Shown piece after piece: positions 1 through 9,315 of a stretch of DNA of 23,753 bases. The stretch is from Clostridiales bacterium (GTDB lineage Bacteria; Bacillota; Clostridia; Lachnospirales; Lachnospiraceae). Every line of letters begins with the position of its first letter. Position 1 is the stretch's first letter. The position numbers and the translations under genes are program-made. The notes under the pieces are model-generated. The model searched no databases. It was given only the letters and a program-made list of their open reading frames with translations, and was not told where the DNA came from. The stretch is taken from the NCBI GenBank assembly GCA_018366495.1, contig JAGZHZ010000036.1, positions 1 through 23,753 of the forward strand. Direction: 5' to 3'.

Positions 1-59
1 GGAAGTGCGCCTTTTCAGCGTATGATTCTAGCAATTTATACACAACAAAAGCAAAAAGA

Positions 60-97
60 GGGATGTGAAAAAACTCAATCGAGTTTTTTCACATCCC
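60..97. terminator. Strong bidirectional terminator after nadE
   Basis: A perfect 17-bp inverted repeat (arms 60-76 and 81-97) encloses a 4-nt loop. On the minus strand it follows the nadE stop by about 15 nt and is followed by CTCTTTTTGCTTTT, which suits intrinsic termination of the eight-gene minus-strand string. On the plus strand it is followed by a run of T from about 102, so it can also stop transcripts coming from the left. Positions 1-59 show no recognisable feature. Confidence 0.9.
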
Positions 98-112
98 CAT
101 CCTTTTTTTCTT

Positions 113-2029
113 TTATAAATCTTCTAATTCTTCCAGCTGATTCAGCCACAGTCTCGCACACGCATCGCTCGGCATTCTCAGATCGCCTCTCGGTGAGAGT
201 GCCACCGTTCCAACCTTTGGTCCGTCTGGAAGACAGGAACGTTTAAACTGCTGTGAAAAAAATCTGCGGTAAAATGTCTTGAGCCATTTTAAAATCGTCT
301 CTTTTTCATATACACCTTCAAACGCTTTTTTTGCTATTCTGTAAATCTTTGCCGGTTCATATCCAAAACGCAGAATGTAATACAAGAAGAAATCATGCAA
401 TTCATACGGTCCCACAAGATCCTCTGTCTTCTGAGCGATCTCGCCGTCTTTTGGAGGAAGCAGTTCCGGACTGACAGGCGTATCCAGCACATCATATAAA
501 ACATCAGCCAGCGCTCTATCCTCGCAGGTATCGGCATAATACCGCACCAGATGGCGGACAAGCGTTTTCGGAACGGATGCGTTCACTCCATACATTGACA
601 TATGATCTCCATTATAGGTCGCCCATCCAAGCGCAAGCTCTGACATATCTCCTGTTCCGATCACCATTCCGCCAGTCTGATTTGCAAGATCCATCAGCAC
701 CTGTGTGCGCTCTCGTGCCTGACTGTTTTCAAATGTGACATCATGGTTTTCAAAGTCCTGCCCGATATCTGAAAAATGTTGATGTACGGCATTTTTGATA
801 TCGACTTCTTTTAAGACAGCGCCCAGTCTTCGTGTCATCTCGCACGCATTTGTATATGTGCGGTCTGTCGTTCCAAAGCATGGCATCGTGACTCCAAGAA
901 TGTGATCCCGACTGATTCCAAGCATATCAAATGCCTTTGCCGTTACAAGCAAGGCAAGCGTGGAGTCCAGTCCGCCGGAAATTCCCACAACTGCGCTTTG
1001 ACAATGTGTGTGTTCCAGTCTTTTCTTCAGCCCCAGCGCCTGAATCATCAGAATCTCCTCGCACCGTCTGTCACGGATATTCTGATCGTGCGGCACAAAC
1101 GGAGCCGGATCGAAGAAACGATCTAATTTTTCTTCTTGCATCTCCAGGGAAAATGCTATCTTTTCATATCCTGTGCTGTCTGTCTGAAATGTTGTGATTC
1201 TTCTTCTCTCACTGCGCAGACGATTCAAATCCAGAACAGCATAGACATGAGACTGTTCATAATTAGCCGCCTTTGCCAGAACTGTTCCATTCTCCGCAAT
1301 TATGTTCTGTCCAGCAAAGACAAGATCTGTCGTCGATTCCCCCTCACCTGCATTTGCATAGAGGTATGCGCACAGCAGTCTGGCTGACTGTCCGGCAATC
1401 AGCGCTTCTCTGTACTCCTTTTTTCCGGTACACTCATCACTTGCCGACAAGTTGACGATCACCGTCGCACCTGCTGCCGTGTGTGAAATGCTGGGAGGAG
1501 CTGGTACCCAAAGGTCTTCACAGATTTCTGCGGCAACGCGCAGGCCTTCCATTTCACGGCAGCAAAAAATCTGTTTCATTCCAAATGGGACGGGGCTTCC
1601 TTCATATTCAATCCATTCTACCATCTCATTTCCCGGAGCAAAATTTCTGGCCTCGTAAAATTCTGCATAATTAGGAAGATTTTTTTTCGGCACAAGTCCA
1701 AGAAGTTTTCCCTTGCACACTGCCGCAGCGGTATTATACAGCTTTCCATCTTTTTCCCACGGCAGTCCTACAAAAATCAGACAATCTTTTTCTCTTGAAT
1801 GAAAAATAATTTTATGCAGCTCATGCTTTGCTTCTTCTAAGAGATATTCCTGCCAGAATAAGTCTCCGCATGTGTATCCTGTGATGCAAAGTTCCGGAAA
1901 TACCACAATCTTTGCCCCGTTTTCTGATGCTTCATCAATCATCTTACAAATTTGTATTCTGTTATATTCACAATCTGCGACACGCCCCTTCGGCGTCATG
2001 GCAGCTACCTTTAAAAAACCATCAAACAT
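113..2029 (-). CDS. nadE: Glutamine-dependent NAD(+) synthetase
   Basis: The product catalyses the last step of NAD synthesis in the cytoplasm: nicotinic acid adenine dinucleotide is amidated with ATP, and ammonia comes from glutamine. It has the two-domain form, about 638 residues. The N-terminal nitrilase-type glutaminase shows a plausible Glu-Lys-Cys triad: E46 in VVFPEL, K115 in PKKNLPNY and C170 in AEICEDLW. The C-terminal synthetase carries the ATP-pyrophosphatase loop SGGLDS at 351-356. I chose the ATG at 2029 because GGAGG lies 8 nt upstream (2038-2042). The longer reading from 2056 adds nine residues with no good binding site. It is the last gene of the minus-strand string, about 30 nt after hslO, and a strong terminator follows. 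Confidence 0.96.
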   Translation of the reverse strand: MFDGFLKVAAMTPKGRVADCEYNRIQICKMIDEASENGAKIVVFPELCITGYTCGDLFWQEYLLEEAKHELHKIIFHSREKDCLIFVGLPWEKDGKLYNTAAAVCKGKLLGLVPKKNLPNYAEFYEARNFAPGNEMVEWIEYEGSPVPFGMKQIFCCREMEGLRVAAEICEDLWVPAPPSISHTAAGATVIVNLSASDECTGKKEYREALIAGQSARLLCAYLYANAGEGESTTDLVFAGQNIIAENGTVLAKAANYEQSHVYAVLDLNRLRSERRRITTFQTDSTGYEKIAFSLEMQEEKLDRFFDPAPFVPHDQNIRDRRCEEILMIQALGLKKRLEHTHCQSAVVGISGGLDSTLALLVTAKAFDMLGISRDHILGVTMPCFGTTDRTYTNACEMTRRLGAVLKEVDIKNAVHQHFSDIGQDFENHDVTFENSQARERTQVLMDLANQTGGMVIGTGDMSELALGWATYNGDHMSMYGVNASVPKTLVRHLVRYYADTCEDRALADVLYDVLDTPVSPELLPPKDGEIAQKTEDLVGPYELHDFFLYYILRFGYEPAKIYRIAKKAFEGVYEKETILKWLKTFYRRFFSQQFKRSCLPDGPKVGTVALSPRGDLRMPSDACARLWLNQLEELEDL

Positions 2030-2059
2030 GGATTTTTCCTCCTTTTTCACAGGCATCTT

Positions 2060-2938
2060 CTATTTACTTTTCTTTAAAATTTCTTTTAAGTCTTCCACTG
2101 AAAATACATAGTTTGTGTTGCAGAAATGGCAGTTTACTTCAATCGGCTTGCCTTCCGCTATCATCTCACGAATCTCTTTTTTTCCAATACTGATGATTGC
2201 CTTTTCCACACGCTCTTTTGAACAGTTGCAGTGAAATTGTGTCGGAATTTTTTCATTGATTTCCAGACCAAACTCTCCTAAAAGTTCCTCCAAAATCATT
2301 TCCGGCGTTTTTCCTTCTTTCAGCATAGCAGTAACCGATGTCACCTGGCTTAACTTCTTCTCAAGCGCATCAATCACTTTCTCGTCCGTAAAAGGCATCA
2401 GCTGAATAATAAATCCGCCTGCTTCCTCCACTTCATTTTCCTTTGTCATTAAAACGCCAAGTCCTACTGAAGACGGAACCTGCTCAGAAGTAGCAAAATA
2501 ATACGTCAGATCCTCTGCAATCTCACTCGTCTGCAGAGCTGTCTGTCCGACATACGGTTCTTTCATTCCCAAGTCTTTTATAACATTTAAAATTCCGACT
2601 CCCACCGCTCCTGCAACATCTAATTTTCCTTTTGCATTCGGCGGCAGCATCACATCAGGATGATTGACATATCCCTTTACGTTTGCCTTTGAATCGGCTG
2701 TCACTGTGATTCCTCCGATCGGACCGCCTCCATGGATCTGAAGTGTCAGAAGATCATCTTCCCCTTTCATCATAGATCCCATCATTGCGCCTGCTGTCAT
2801 CAGTCTCCCGAGTGCGGCGGTTGCAACGGGGCTTAAGTTGTGTACCTTTCTCGCATATTCTGTTAATTCTCTCGTCGTCGCAGCAAATGCGCGGATCTGA
2901 TTGTCCGCTGCTGTAGCTCTTACAATATAATCAGACAT
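2060..2938 (-). CDS. hslO: Hsp33 redox-regulated chaperone
   Basis: Hsp33 is a cytoplasmic holdase that binds unfolding proteins when oxidised. The 292-residue length is normal for the family. The C-terminal zinc redox switch is intact, with a CxC pair (C237, C239) and a CxxC pair (C270, C273). The N-terminus (SDYIVRATAADNQIRAFAA) is typical of the family and supports the ATG at 2938, which has GGAGAG upstream. A 54-nt gap separates it from the methyltransferase gene upstream, with no clear terminator in between, so it probably shares the transcript and leads into nadE. No residue expected for function is missing. Confidence 0.97.
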   Translation of the reverse strand: MSDYIVRATAADNQIRAFAATTRELTEYARKVHNLSPVATAALGRLMTAGAMMGSMMKGEDDLLTLQIHGGGPIGGITVTADSKANVKGYVNHPDVMLPPNAKGKLDVAGAVGVGILNVIKDLGMKEPYVGQTALQTSEIAEDLTYYFATSEQVPSSVGLGVLMTKENEVEEAGGFIIQLMPFTDEKVIDALEKKLSQVTSVTAMLKEGKTPEMILEELLGEFGLEINEKIPTQFHCNCSKERVEKAIISIGKKEIREMIAEGKPIEVNCHFCNTNYVFSVEDLKEILKKSK

Positions 2939-2992
2939 TTTATTCTCTCCATTCTGTATTTTATGCAGAATCTTTTTTCATCCCGCATTTTC

Positions 2993-3745
2993 TTATTTTC
3001 CCTTTTCTCTGGCAATCACATACACTCTCTCGCTTTCTTTTCCCGGTTGTACTTTTGTGAATGCCTCATAGCAGGCAACGTACTCCATCCCTGCTTGCTC
3101 AATCAGTCTTTTCACTGTCTCCAGATCATACGCCTTCTGATAGTGCGTCTCTTCATATTTCTGATATCTGCCGTCTTCCTCACGGATAAACAGTGTCAGA
3201 TCGTACTCATTTACACGATCTTCTTCATAATATGTATTTTCCCAGATAAAACTGCTCTCCTCACGGTTTTCTGCGATCGTTGCATCGCCGAGCAGTTCTT
3301 CATATTTGTAGATGGTATTCAGATCAAAGATAAAAATCCCCTTTGGATCCAGATAATTGTTGACCAGCCTGAATACAGAAAGTAAGTCCTCTTCTTCCAT
3401 CAGGTAATTCATGGAATCGCAGATGCTCACAATCGCTTTTACTGTGCCATACAGTTCAAACTCTCGCATATCTTGCTGAAGATATAAGATATCATGTCCC
3501 GATTCCACTTTCTTTTCCATTGCAATTTCCAGCATTTCCCCGGACTGGTCAATGCCAATCATATCGTAACCGGCATCTGCCAGAATTTCCGTCATACTTC
3601 CTGTACCGCATCCCAGTTCCAAAATGATTCCATCTTCTATCCCATACTCTCTTAACAGCTCTTTCACATATCTGCCCCATTCTTCATATGGAACATTATC
3701 CATGAAGGTGTCATACACCCTTGCAAAACTTGTATATGCTTCCAT
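2993..3745 (-). CDS. Class I SAM-dependent methyltransferase, substrate unknown
   Basis: This 250-residue protein has a Rossmann-type methyltransferase fold. Motif I is ELGCGTG near residue 43, followed by GIDQSGEML (acidic residue for the SAM ribose). The opening (FARVYDTFMDNVPYEEW) and the length are typical of small YdfC/Ubie-like methyltransferases in Firmicutes. The substrate cannot be read from sequence. Its ATG at 3745 lies 3 nt after the stop of the preceding membrane-protein gene, so the two are probably translationally linked. The upstream Shine-Dalgarno match (AAAGG) is rather far from the ATG, which fits coupling. Confidence 0.9.
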   Translation of the reverse strand: MEAYTSFARVYDTFMDNVPYEEWGRYVKELLREYGIEDGIILELGCGTGSMTEILADAGYDMIGIDQSGEMLEIAMEKKVESGHDILYLQQDMREFELYGTVKAIVSICDSMNYLMEEEDLLSVFRLVNNYLDPKGIFIFDLNTIYKYEELLGDATIAENREESSFIWENTYYEEDRVNEYDLTLFIREEDGRYQKYEETHYQKAYDLETVKRLIEQAGMEYVACYEAFTKVQPGKESERVYVIAREKGK

Positions 3746-3748
3746 GAC

Positions 3749-4246
3749 TTACCAGACCTTTCCTAAAATTCCGTATGAAACAATGGTCATGATACACGTT
3801 GCAAGCAAAATTCCAAGTATGATTGCCGGAAATGCTTTTCTGAAACGGATTCCCAGGAGAGATGCGATCAATGCTCCCGTCCATGCTCCCGTTCCTGGGA
3901 GAGGAATTCCTACAAATAATACGAGTCCCCAGAATTCATATTTTTCAATCTGATCTTTCTTTCCAAGAGCCTTGTTTTCCAGTTTTTCCACCATCGGCTT
4001 AAATGTGCGTGTCTGTTTCAGTTTGTTAAAAATTTTTGTGATCAGCAGCAAAATGAATGGAATCGGAATAATATTTCCGATCACACAGATTACAATCGCA
4101 CGAATCATATCAATGTGCATCCAAGATGCTGCCAAAAGTCCCCCTCTCAGTTCCAGAATCGGAACCATAGAAACGACAAATGCAATCAGTTCTTTTGACA
4201 GTACTCCCGACAGATTCGTGGTAAACCATTGTACTAATGCTTCCAT
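3749..4246 (-). CDS. Small multi-drug export family membrane protein (COG2426)
   Basis: A 165-residue integral membrane protein of the family named 'putative small multi-drug export protein' (Sm_multidrug_ex). The function is not well established despite the name. Visible features are an N-terminal hydrophobic segment containing the PILELRGG motif, a second segment with GNIIPIPF, a basic cytoplasmic stretch (about residues 70-100), then VGIPLPGTGAWTG and a hydrophobic C-terminus, giving about four membrane segments. The ATG at 4246 has GGAGG 6 nt upstream. It sits tightly between hisC and the methyltransferase gene. Confidence 0.9.
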   Translation of the reverse strand: MEALVQWFTTNLSGVLSKELIAFVVSMVPILELRGGLLAASWMHIDMIRAIVICVIGNIIPIPFILLLITKIFNKLKQTRTFKPMVEKLENKALGKKDQIEKYEFWGLVLFVGIPLPGTGAWTGALIASLLGIRFRKAFPAIILGILLATCIMTIVSYGILGKVW

Positions 4247-4257
4247 TGTTTCCTCCT

Positions 4258-5322
4258 TTATTTGAGATAAGTTTTCAAAAATGTTATCAGTTGATCCATC
4301 TCCTCATCTGTTCCGATTGAAATCCGTAAATGATTGTCAATTCTTGGCTGATTAAAATATCGGACATAAATGTGAGATCGCTTTAAAGCCTCGAGGATGT
4401 CTCGCGCCCAATAATGTTCATGTGTGACAAACAGAAAGTTCGCCATGGAATCCTCAAATGAAAATCCCAGCTCTCTCAATTCTGTCTTGACACGTTCTCT
4501 CGTCTCCATGATTTTCTTTCTCGTTCCCTGGAAATATGCTTCATCTTCTATTGCAGCAGGAGCCGCTGCAAGCACAGTCTGATTCATCGTATAAGAATTG
4601 AATGAATACTTGACATCATTTAAGTATTTGATCAGCGTCTTATTTCCCATCGCATATCCAACTCTCATTCCAGCCATGGAACGTGACTTTGAGAATGTCT
4701 GTACAATCAGCACATTATCATATTTTTCAATCAGCGGCAGTGCTGATACTCCTCCGAAATCAATATATGCCTCGTCAATAATTACAATGACATCCTGATT
4801 GTGCTGAATAATATCCTCAATCTGATCCAGAGGCATCAAGACCCCCGTCGGCGCATTGGGATTTGGAAAAATCACACCCCCATTTTTTTTGTAATAGTCA
4901 CTCGGCACAATCTGAAATCTTTCATCAAGAGGCTGTCTTTCATATGGAATATGAAACAAATCGGCCCAGACATCATAAAATGAATAGGTAATGTCAGGAA
5001 ATAAGATCGGTTTTTGAGAGTTAAAGAAAGTCAGAAATGCCATCGCCAGAACATCGTCTGACCCAACGCCTGCAAAAACCTGATCTTTCTCCAGATGATA
5101 ATAATTTGCCAGACTCTCCACCAGAACATCCGATGTCGGGTCAGGATATTTCCGCAGCCAGTCGTAATCCATCTCTGAAAAACGGAGCAGCGCTTTTCTC
5201 ACCCCAGGTGCAGGCGGATACGGATTTTCATTCGTATTCAGCTTAATAATATCTTTTTGTTTTGGCTGTTCTCCCGGAATATAAGGGATCACTTTTCTTA
5301 TATTTTCCTCCCAGACTCTCAT
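4258..5322 (-). CDS. hisC: Histidinol-phosphate aminotransferase-like PLP enzyme
   Basis: A fold-type I PLP aminotransferase of the HisC family, 354 residues. HisC converts imidazole-acetol phosphate plus glutamate to histidinol phosphate. Visible motifs are KLNTNENPYPP near the N-terminus, PNPNAPTG (153-160), DEAYIDF (183-189) and the PLP lysine K212 in TFSKSRSMAGMRVGYA. The ATG at 5322 is preferred because GGAGG lies 8 nt upstream (5331-5335). The longer reading from 5355 would overlap the preceding aminotransferase. No other histidine gene is visible nearby, so a broader role, for example with aromatic amino acids, cannot be excluded. Confidence 0.88.
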   Translation of the reverse strand: MRVWEENIRKVIPYIPGEQPKQKDIIKLNTNENPYPPAPGVRKALLRFSEMDYDWLRKYPDPTSDVLVESLANYYHLEKDQVFAGVGSDDVLAMAFLTFFNSQKPILFPDITYSFYDVWADLFHIPYERQPLDERFQIVPSDYYKKNGGVIFPNPNAPTGVLMPLDQIEDIIQHNQDVIVIIDEAYIDFGGVSALPLIEKYDNVLIVQTFSKSRSMAGMRVGYAMGNKTLIKYLNDVKYSFNSYTMNQTVLAAAPAAIEDEAYFQGTRKKIMETRERVKTELRELGFSFEDSMANFLFVTHEHYWARDILEALKRSHIYVRYFNQPRIDNHLRISIGTDEEMDQLITFLKTYLK

Positions 5323-5345
5323 CCTATTTTCCTCCTCTATAATTT

Positions 5346-6536
5346 CTATCTGCATCCAAAATCTTCTGCCAGTTTTTCAAAGTATGGCAATGCTCTCTGA
5401 ATCGTCTCATATGCAACGCAATAGGCAATTCTTACATAGCCAGGACACGCAAAAGAGCTTCCCGGCACAATCAGAATATGATATTTTTTTGCAGCCTCAC
5501 AGAATACTTTTTCATCTTCCACAGGAGATTTTACAAACAAATAAAATGCTCCTTCCGGTTTAATGCAGGAAAATCCTGCTTTCTTCAGCCCTTCATATAA
5601 AAGTTCTCTGTTTCTGTTATAATAAGAAACATCACACTGCTCCTCAAGGCATCTTTTGATGATTCTCTGCTGAAGAGAAGGCGCATTGACAAATCCTAAG
5701 ATACGTGTCGCCACATTCACCCCGTCTAAAATCTCCTGACTGTCTGCCGCCTCGTCCGGAATCACCAGATATCCAATGCGTTCCCCTGGAAGAGAAAGCG
5801 ACTTGCTGTAAGAATATCCCACAATCGTATTTTCATAGTATTTTGTCAGATAAGGAACTTTGATATCCCCATAGACCAGTTCTCTGTATGGCTCATCAGA
5901 GATCAGATAAATCTGAGTTCCAAATGTTTTTTGTTTTTGCCGCAGAATATCAGTAAGTTTTTGAATCGTCTCCTCTGAATATACGACACCAGTCGGATTG
6001 TTTGGAGAATTTACAATGACAGCCTTTGTTTTTGGTGTCAAAATTTTTTCAAATGCTTGAAGATCCGGCTGGAATGTCTCTGTGTCAGGCGGCACAATCT
6101 TTAAGACGCCATCATAATTTTTGACATAAAAACGATATTCCCCAAAGAAAGGAGCAAATACAACAATTTCATCCCCTGCGTTCATCAGTGTTTTTAAAAT
6201 TACATTCAGCCCGCCTGCCGCTCCGACTGTCATCACAATATTTCTTCCTGTAAACGCTGTCCCAAACCGTCGGTTCACAGAAGCCGCAATCGCTTCTTTG
6301 ACATCCTCATATCCAGAATTGCTCATATAGCCGTGCAGCATGACAGGATCTTCCTGACGGACAATGTCAAAAATCGCTTCTTTTACCGCTTCAGGAGCTT
6401 CCACATTCGGATTTCCCAAGCTGAAATCGTATACATTTTCTGCTCCGACTTCCTTTGCCATCTGTTTTCCTTCTTCAAACATGGCACGGATCGCCGAACC
6501 ATTTTTCACATATTCTTTCATTTTTTCTGATATCAT
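5346..6536 (-). CDS. Pyridoxal phosphate-dependent aminotransferase (class I/II)
   Basis: A 396-residue fold-type I aminotransferase, resembling the enzymes annotated as aspartate or general amino acid aminotransferases in Clostridia. Visible motifs are YDFSLGNPN (substrate side), NSPNNPTG (176-183), DEPY (214-217) and the Schiff-base lysine K245 in YSYSKSLSLPGERIGY. The donor and acceptor cannot be fixed from sequence. The ATG at 6536 follows an AGAAGGAAG purine stretch and is preferred over an in-frame TTG at 6557. It lies between the DUF2156 gene and hisC, so two PLP transaminases are adjacent in the same transcript. Confidence 0.93.
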   Translation of the reverse strand: MISEKMKEYVKNGSAIRAMFEEGKQMAKEVGAENVYDFSLGNPNVEAPEAVKEAIFDIVRQEDPVMLHGYMSNSGYEDVKEAIAASVNRRFGTAFTGRNIVMTVGAAGGLNVILKTLMNAGDEIVVFAPFFGEYRFYVKNYDGVLKIVPPDTETFQPDLQAFEKILTPKTKAVIVNSPNNPTGVVYSEETIQKLTDILRQKQKTFGTQIYLISDEPYRELVYGDIKVPYLTKYYENTIVGYSYSKSLSLPGERIGYLVIPDEAADSQEILDGVNVATRILGFVNAPSLQQRIIKRCLEEQCDVSYYNRNRELLYEGLKKAGFSCIKPEGAFYLFVKSPVEDEKVFCEAAKKYHILIVPGSSFACPGYVRIAYCVAYETIQRALPYFEKLAEDFGCR

Positions 6537-6563
6537 TTTTCTTCCTTCTTTCCTCAAGCCATC

Positions 6564-7457
6564 TCAGCGTTTGGTCACCCTTCCTTTTTCCAGCAAGATT
6601 GCCGGATGATAGGAAAGCTTTGCCTGTCTCAGCCCTTCTGATCCCATATCATCTTCCCTGTTGATATATGAATATTCCGCCGCCTCATGGAGCACAAACT
6701 GCTGATTGATCATTGGATATGCACCCTCTGCATCAGCAAGTGCTTTTTCAATATGCACAACCATTGTATCATCGCAGGCCGGCTCTCCCATGCAAAAAGC
6801 AACCACTCTGCCGTTTGCTCTGAGCACTCCTCCTGTCAGATGAAGTTCTCGAAACAGCCGCAGAGAATTTAATGCGACGCACATCTCCGCATTTTTTTCC
6901 TCATGGTCATTACATCCATTCTGGCTTCTCCACTCCAAAGCCATCTGGAAACACTCTTCTACATTCTGTTCGTTCAAAGTCTCATAACTCCAATCAGGAT
7001 ACATACGCTTGAATTTATTAATATGATTTTTCTTTCCATGATATTTCCTGCCGGACAAATTTGCAAGCTTTTCTGTCTCATAAATATAATCTGCCATGTC
7101 TCTATCATAGGAAATAGTAAACTTTCCCGGATAGATTTCCTCTAAAAGTTCAAACTGCTCTGGTGTTACCAAGTGCATCTGAAATGGAAAATCCTGCTCT
7201 TCGCTGTACTGCATTAAAATATCAACTGTTTCTTTTATATCTTCCTTTTTGCCGATCGGGAAAGAAAAACTTTGTATCTCTCCCTCTGTCTTAATGACCA
7301 TCATCTTTCCCACGACTGCAATCCCTGCCGGATACTGCCGCCTCCAAAGGTACAAGTTTGCAAAAGTCTGCTCGCAGCTTCTGCTTTTTTGAAGAGACAG
7401 AAACTGCATTACCCAGTCTCTGTCCTCTAGTTTCGGCTTCTGAAAATTTAATTCCAT
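6564..7457 (-). CDS. DUF2156 / GNAT-like protein
   Basis: About 297 residues of the DUF2156 type, related to the C-terminal aminoacyl-transferase domain of lysyl-phosphatidylglycerol synthases and to GNAT acetyltransferases. Typical features are SCEQTFANLYLWR near residues 27-39, the KKNHINKFKR basic segment, and a GNAT-like core (GGVLRANGRVVAFCMGEP followed by AEGAYPMINQQF). No membrane segment is seen, so this is the soluble stand-alone form. The acceptor is unknown. The ATG at 7457 is chosen because AGAGGTG lies 9 nt upstream. A GTG at 7469 inside that same motif is the longer alternative. It follows the ABC exporter gene by 14 nt. Confidence 0.88.
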   Translation of the reverse strand: MELNFQKPKLEDRDWVMQFLSLQKSRSCEQTFANLYLWRRQYPAGIAVVGKMMVIKTEGEIQSFSFPIGKKEDIKETVDILMQYSEEQDFPFQMHLVTPEQFELLEEIYPGKFTISYDRDMADYIYETEKLANLSGRKYHGKKNHINKFKRMYPDWSYETLNEQNVEECFQMALEWRSQNGCNDHEEKNAEMCVALNSLRLFRELHLTGGVLRANGRVVAFCMGEPACDDTMVVHIEKALADAEGAYPMINQQFVLHEAAEYSYINREDDMGSEGLRQAKLSYHPAILLEKGRVTKR

Positions 7458-7471
7458 CAATCTTTTCACCT

Positions 7472-9196
7472 CTATCGATTGTACAGCATCGCATAAATGC
7501 CGTTTTGTCTTAAAAGCTCCTCATGTGTTCCCTGTTCTTCAACACCGTTCTCTGTCAGTACCAGAATTTTCCCTGCATTTCTGATGGTACTCAGACGATG
7601 TGCGATCACAAATGTCGTCCTGTTCTTTGCCAGTTCTTCCAGAGAATTCTGCACAATTTTTTCACTTTCATTGTCCAGTGCTGATGTCGCCTCATCAAAA
7701 ATCAGTATTGGCGGATTCTTCAAAAATACACGCGCAATCGACAATCTCTGCTTTTGTCCCCCTGACAGTTTTACTCCTCTCTGTCCAATATCCGTCTGGT
7801 ATCCGTTTGGCAGTTCCATGATAAATTCATGTGCGTTCGCACGTTTTGCTGCTTCCACTACTTCCTCATCTGTCGCATCCGGACGGCCATATCTGATATT
7901 TTCCATCACATTTTCCATAAACAGATAGACATCCTGCTGCACGATTCCAATATGATCTCTCAGGTCTTTCAGTTTAATTTTTCTTATATCTGTGCCGTCA
8001 AGTAAGATCCTTCCTTTTTCCACTTCATAGAAACGCGGAATCAGGCTGCAAAGCGTTGTCTTTCCTCCTCCGGAAGCTCCCACAATCGCAATGTATTCTC
8101 CGGCTTTTACCTTTAAATTGATATGATTTAAGACGTATTCTTTTTTCTCACCATATCCAAAAGAGACATCCTCAAATTCCACATCACCTTCTACGCGGTC
8201 AAGCGGCAGTGCATCCGGCGCATCCTTGATATCTGGCTGAATATCCAGAATTTCTAAAAATCTCTCATAACCGCTGTATCCATTTTGAAATTGTTCTGTG
8301 AAATTAATCAGCTTTTTGACTGGCTCTGTAAAATTATTGATATACAGCAAAAATGTAATCAGGTCGGTTACAACTAATTTTCCTCTCGTCAGCATCATTG
8401 CTCCGGCAATCAGCACGCCAATCGTCACCATTGTTGTGAGCGCTCCAAGACCCGAATGAAACCATCCCATATACCAATAACTTGTTCTTTTTGTTCTGAC
8501 AAACCGTTCATTTCCCTCGCAGAATTTTCGCATCTCCTCTGCCTCGTTTGCAAACGATTTGACGACGCGGATGCCTGAAAGACTGTCCTCAATCTGACTG
8601 TTGATATCTGCAATTTTGGCTCTGTTTTCTTTAAACGCTCTCTTCATTTTCTTGTTGAAATAATATGCATACGCAGCCATGACAGGTATAAACGCATAAG
8701 CGACAAGCGTCAGCGTCCCATTGATCTGGAACAAAATTATAAATGATCCGATAAATTTAATCAGAGAAATCACAATATCTTCCGGTCCATGATGAAGAAG
8801 TTCACTGATATCAAACAGATCGCTTGTGACGCGTGACAGCAGCTGACCTACTTTCTGATTGTCATAAAAAGTAAAGGACAGTTTCTGATAATGTGAAAAA
8901 ATTTCATTTCTCATATCATGTTCCATTTTAGCTCCCATGAGATGGCCATAATATGCAATATAAAAATTGCAGAAAAATTCGACTGCGACAAGTCCCATCA
9001 TCAAAATTCCTAATTTTATAATTTGATGAAGGGGTTCATTTCCTTCCAGATAGACTACCTCATTTGTGATATAGCGGACGATCAGCGGAATAATCAAAGT
9101 GACTGCCGCTCCTGTCAGTGCGAAGAACATATCTGTCCAGAATAATTTCTGATATGGCTTATAATATCCAATCAGCTTTTTCCATTTGTGTTCCAT
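7472..9196 (-). CDS. ABC transporter, fused permease and ATPase (exporter half-transporter)
   Basis: A 574-residue type IV ABC exporter subunit, likely working as a homodimer in the cytoplasmic membrane. The N-terminal half has about six membrane segments (residues 20-300), including the typical coupling region FTFYDNQKVGQLLSRVTSD. The ATPase half shows Walker A GASGGGKTT (373-381), signature LSGGQ (477-481), Walker B ILIFDEATSALD (497-508) and the switch histidine H533. The substrate is unknown; lipids or drugs are common in this family. The ATG at 9196 has GGAGG 6 nt upstream, better than the in-frame TTG at 9208. It is the first gene of the minus-strand string running to nadE. Confidence 0.95.
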   Translation of the reverse strand: MEHKWKKLIGYYKPYQKLFWTDMFFALTGAAVTLIIPLIVRYITNEVVYLEGNEPLHQIIKLGILMMGLVAVEFFCNFYIAYYGHLMGAKMEHDMRNEIFSHYQKLSFTFYDNQKVGQLLSRVTSDLFDISELLHHGPEDIVISLIKFIGSFIILFQINGTLTLVAYAFIPVMAAYAYYFNKKMKRAFKENRAKIADINSQIEDSLSGIRVVKSFANEAEEMRKFCEGNERFVRTKRTSYWYMGWFHSGLGALTTMVTIGVLIAGAMMLTRGKLVVTDLITFLLYINNFTEPVKKLINFTEQFQNGYSGYERFLEILDIQPDIKDAPDALPLDRVEGDVEFEDVSFGYGEKKEYVLNHINLKVKAGEYIAIVGASGGGKTTLCSLIPRFYEVEKGRILLDGTDIRKIKLKDLRDHIGIVQQDVYLFMENVMENIRYGRPDATDEEVVEAAKRANAHEFIMELPNGYQTDIGQRGVKLSGGQKQRLSIARVFLKNPPILIFDEATSALDNESEKIVQNSLEELAKNRTTFVIAHRLSTIRNAGKILVLTENGVEEQGTHEELLRQNGIYAMLYNR

Positions 9197-9278
9197 AATT
9201 TCCTCCAAAAAATATTTCCGTTTTCCTAGCGGCGTTCTTTCCTGTGTCTTTCCGTCCTCCTTCCAAAAAACCCTGCAC

Positions 9279-9306
9279 GCTATGCGCTATTATATCACAG
9301 CATAGC
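9279..9306 (-). promoter_or_regulatory. Promoter of the ABC-to-nadE gene string, with flanking inverted repeat
   Basis: On the minus strand TGATATAAT (9297-9289) is a perfect extended -10 element. No convincing -35 is present at 16-18 nt, which extended -10 promoters tolerate. A perfect 7-bp inverted repeat, GCTATGC (9279-9285) and GCATAGC (9300-9306), brackets the -10 and could be an operator. The predicted leader is about 85 nt. Confidence 0.6.
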
Positions 9307-9315
9307 AGAAAAAGG

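Noticed and set aside
2963..3385. Plus-strand frame of 140 codons opposite the methyltransferase gene
   Set aside because: It overlaps a recognisable methyltransferase, and its hydrophobic, cysteine-rich composition is what antisense of such genes gives.
5323..6563. T-box or amino acid attenuator before the aminotransferases
   Set aside because: Spacing between genes is too short for a leader, and no T-box or stem-loop was seen.
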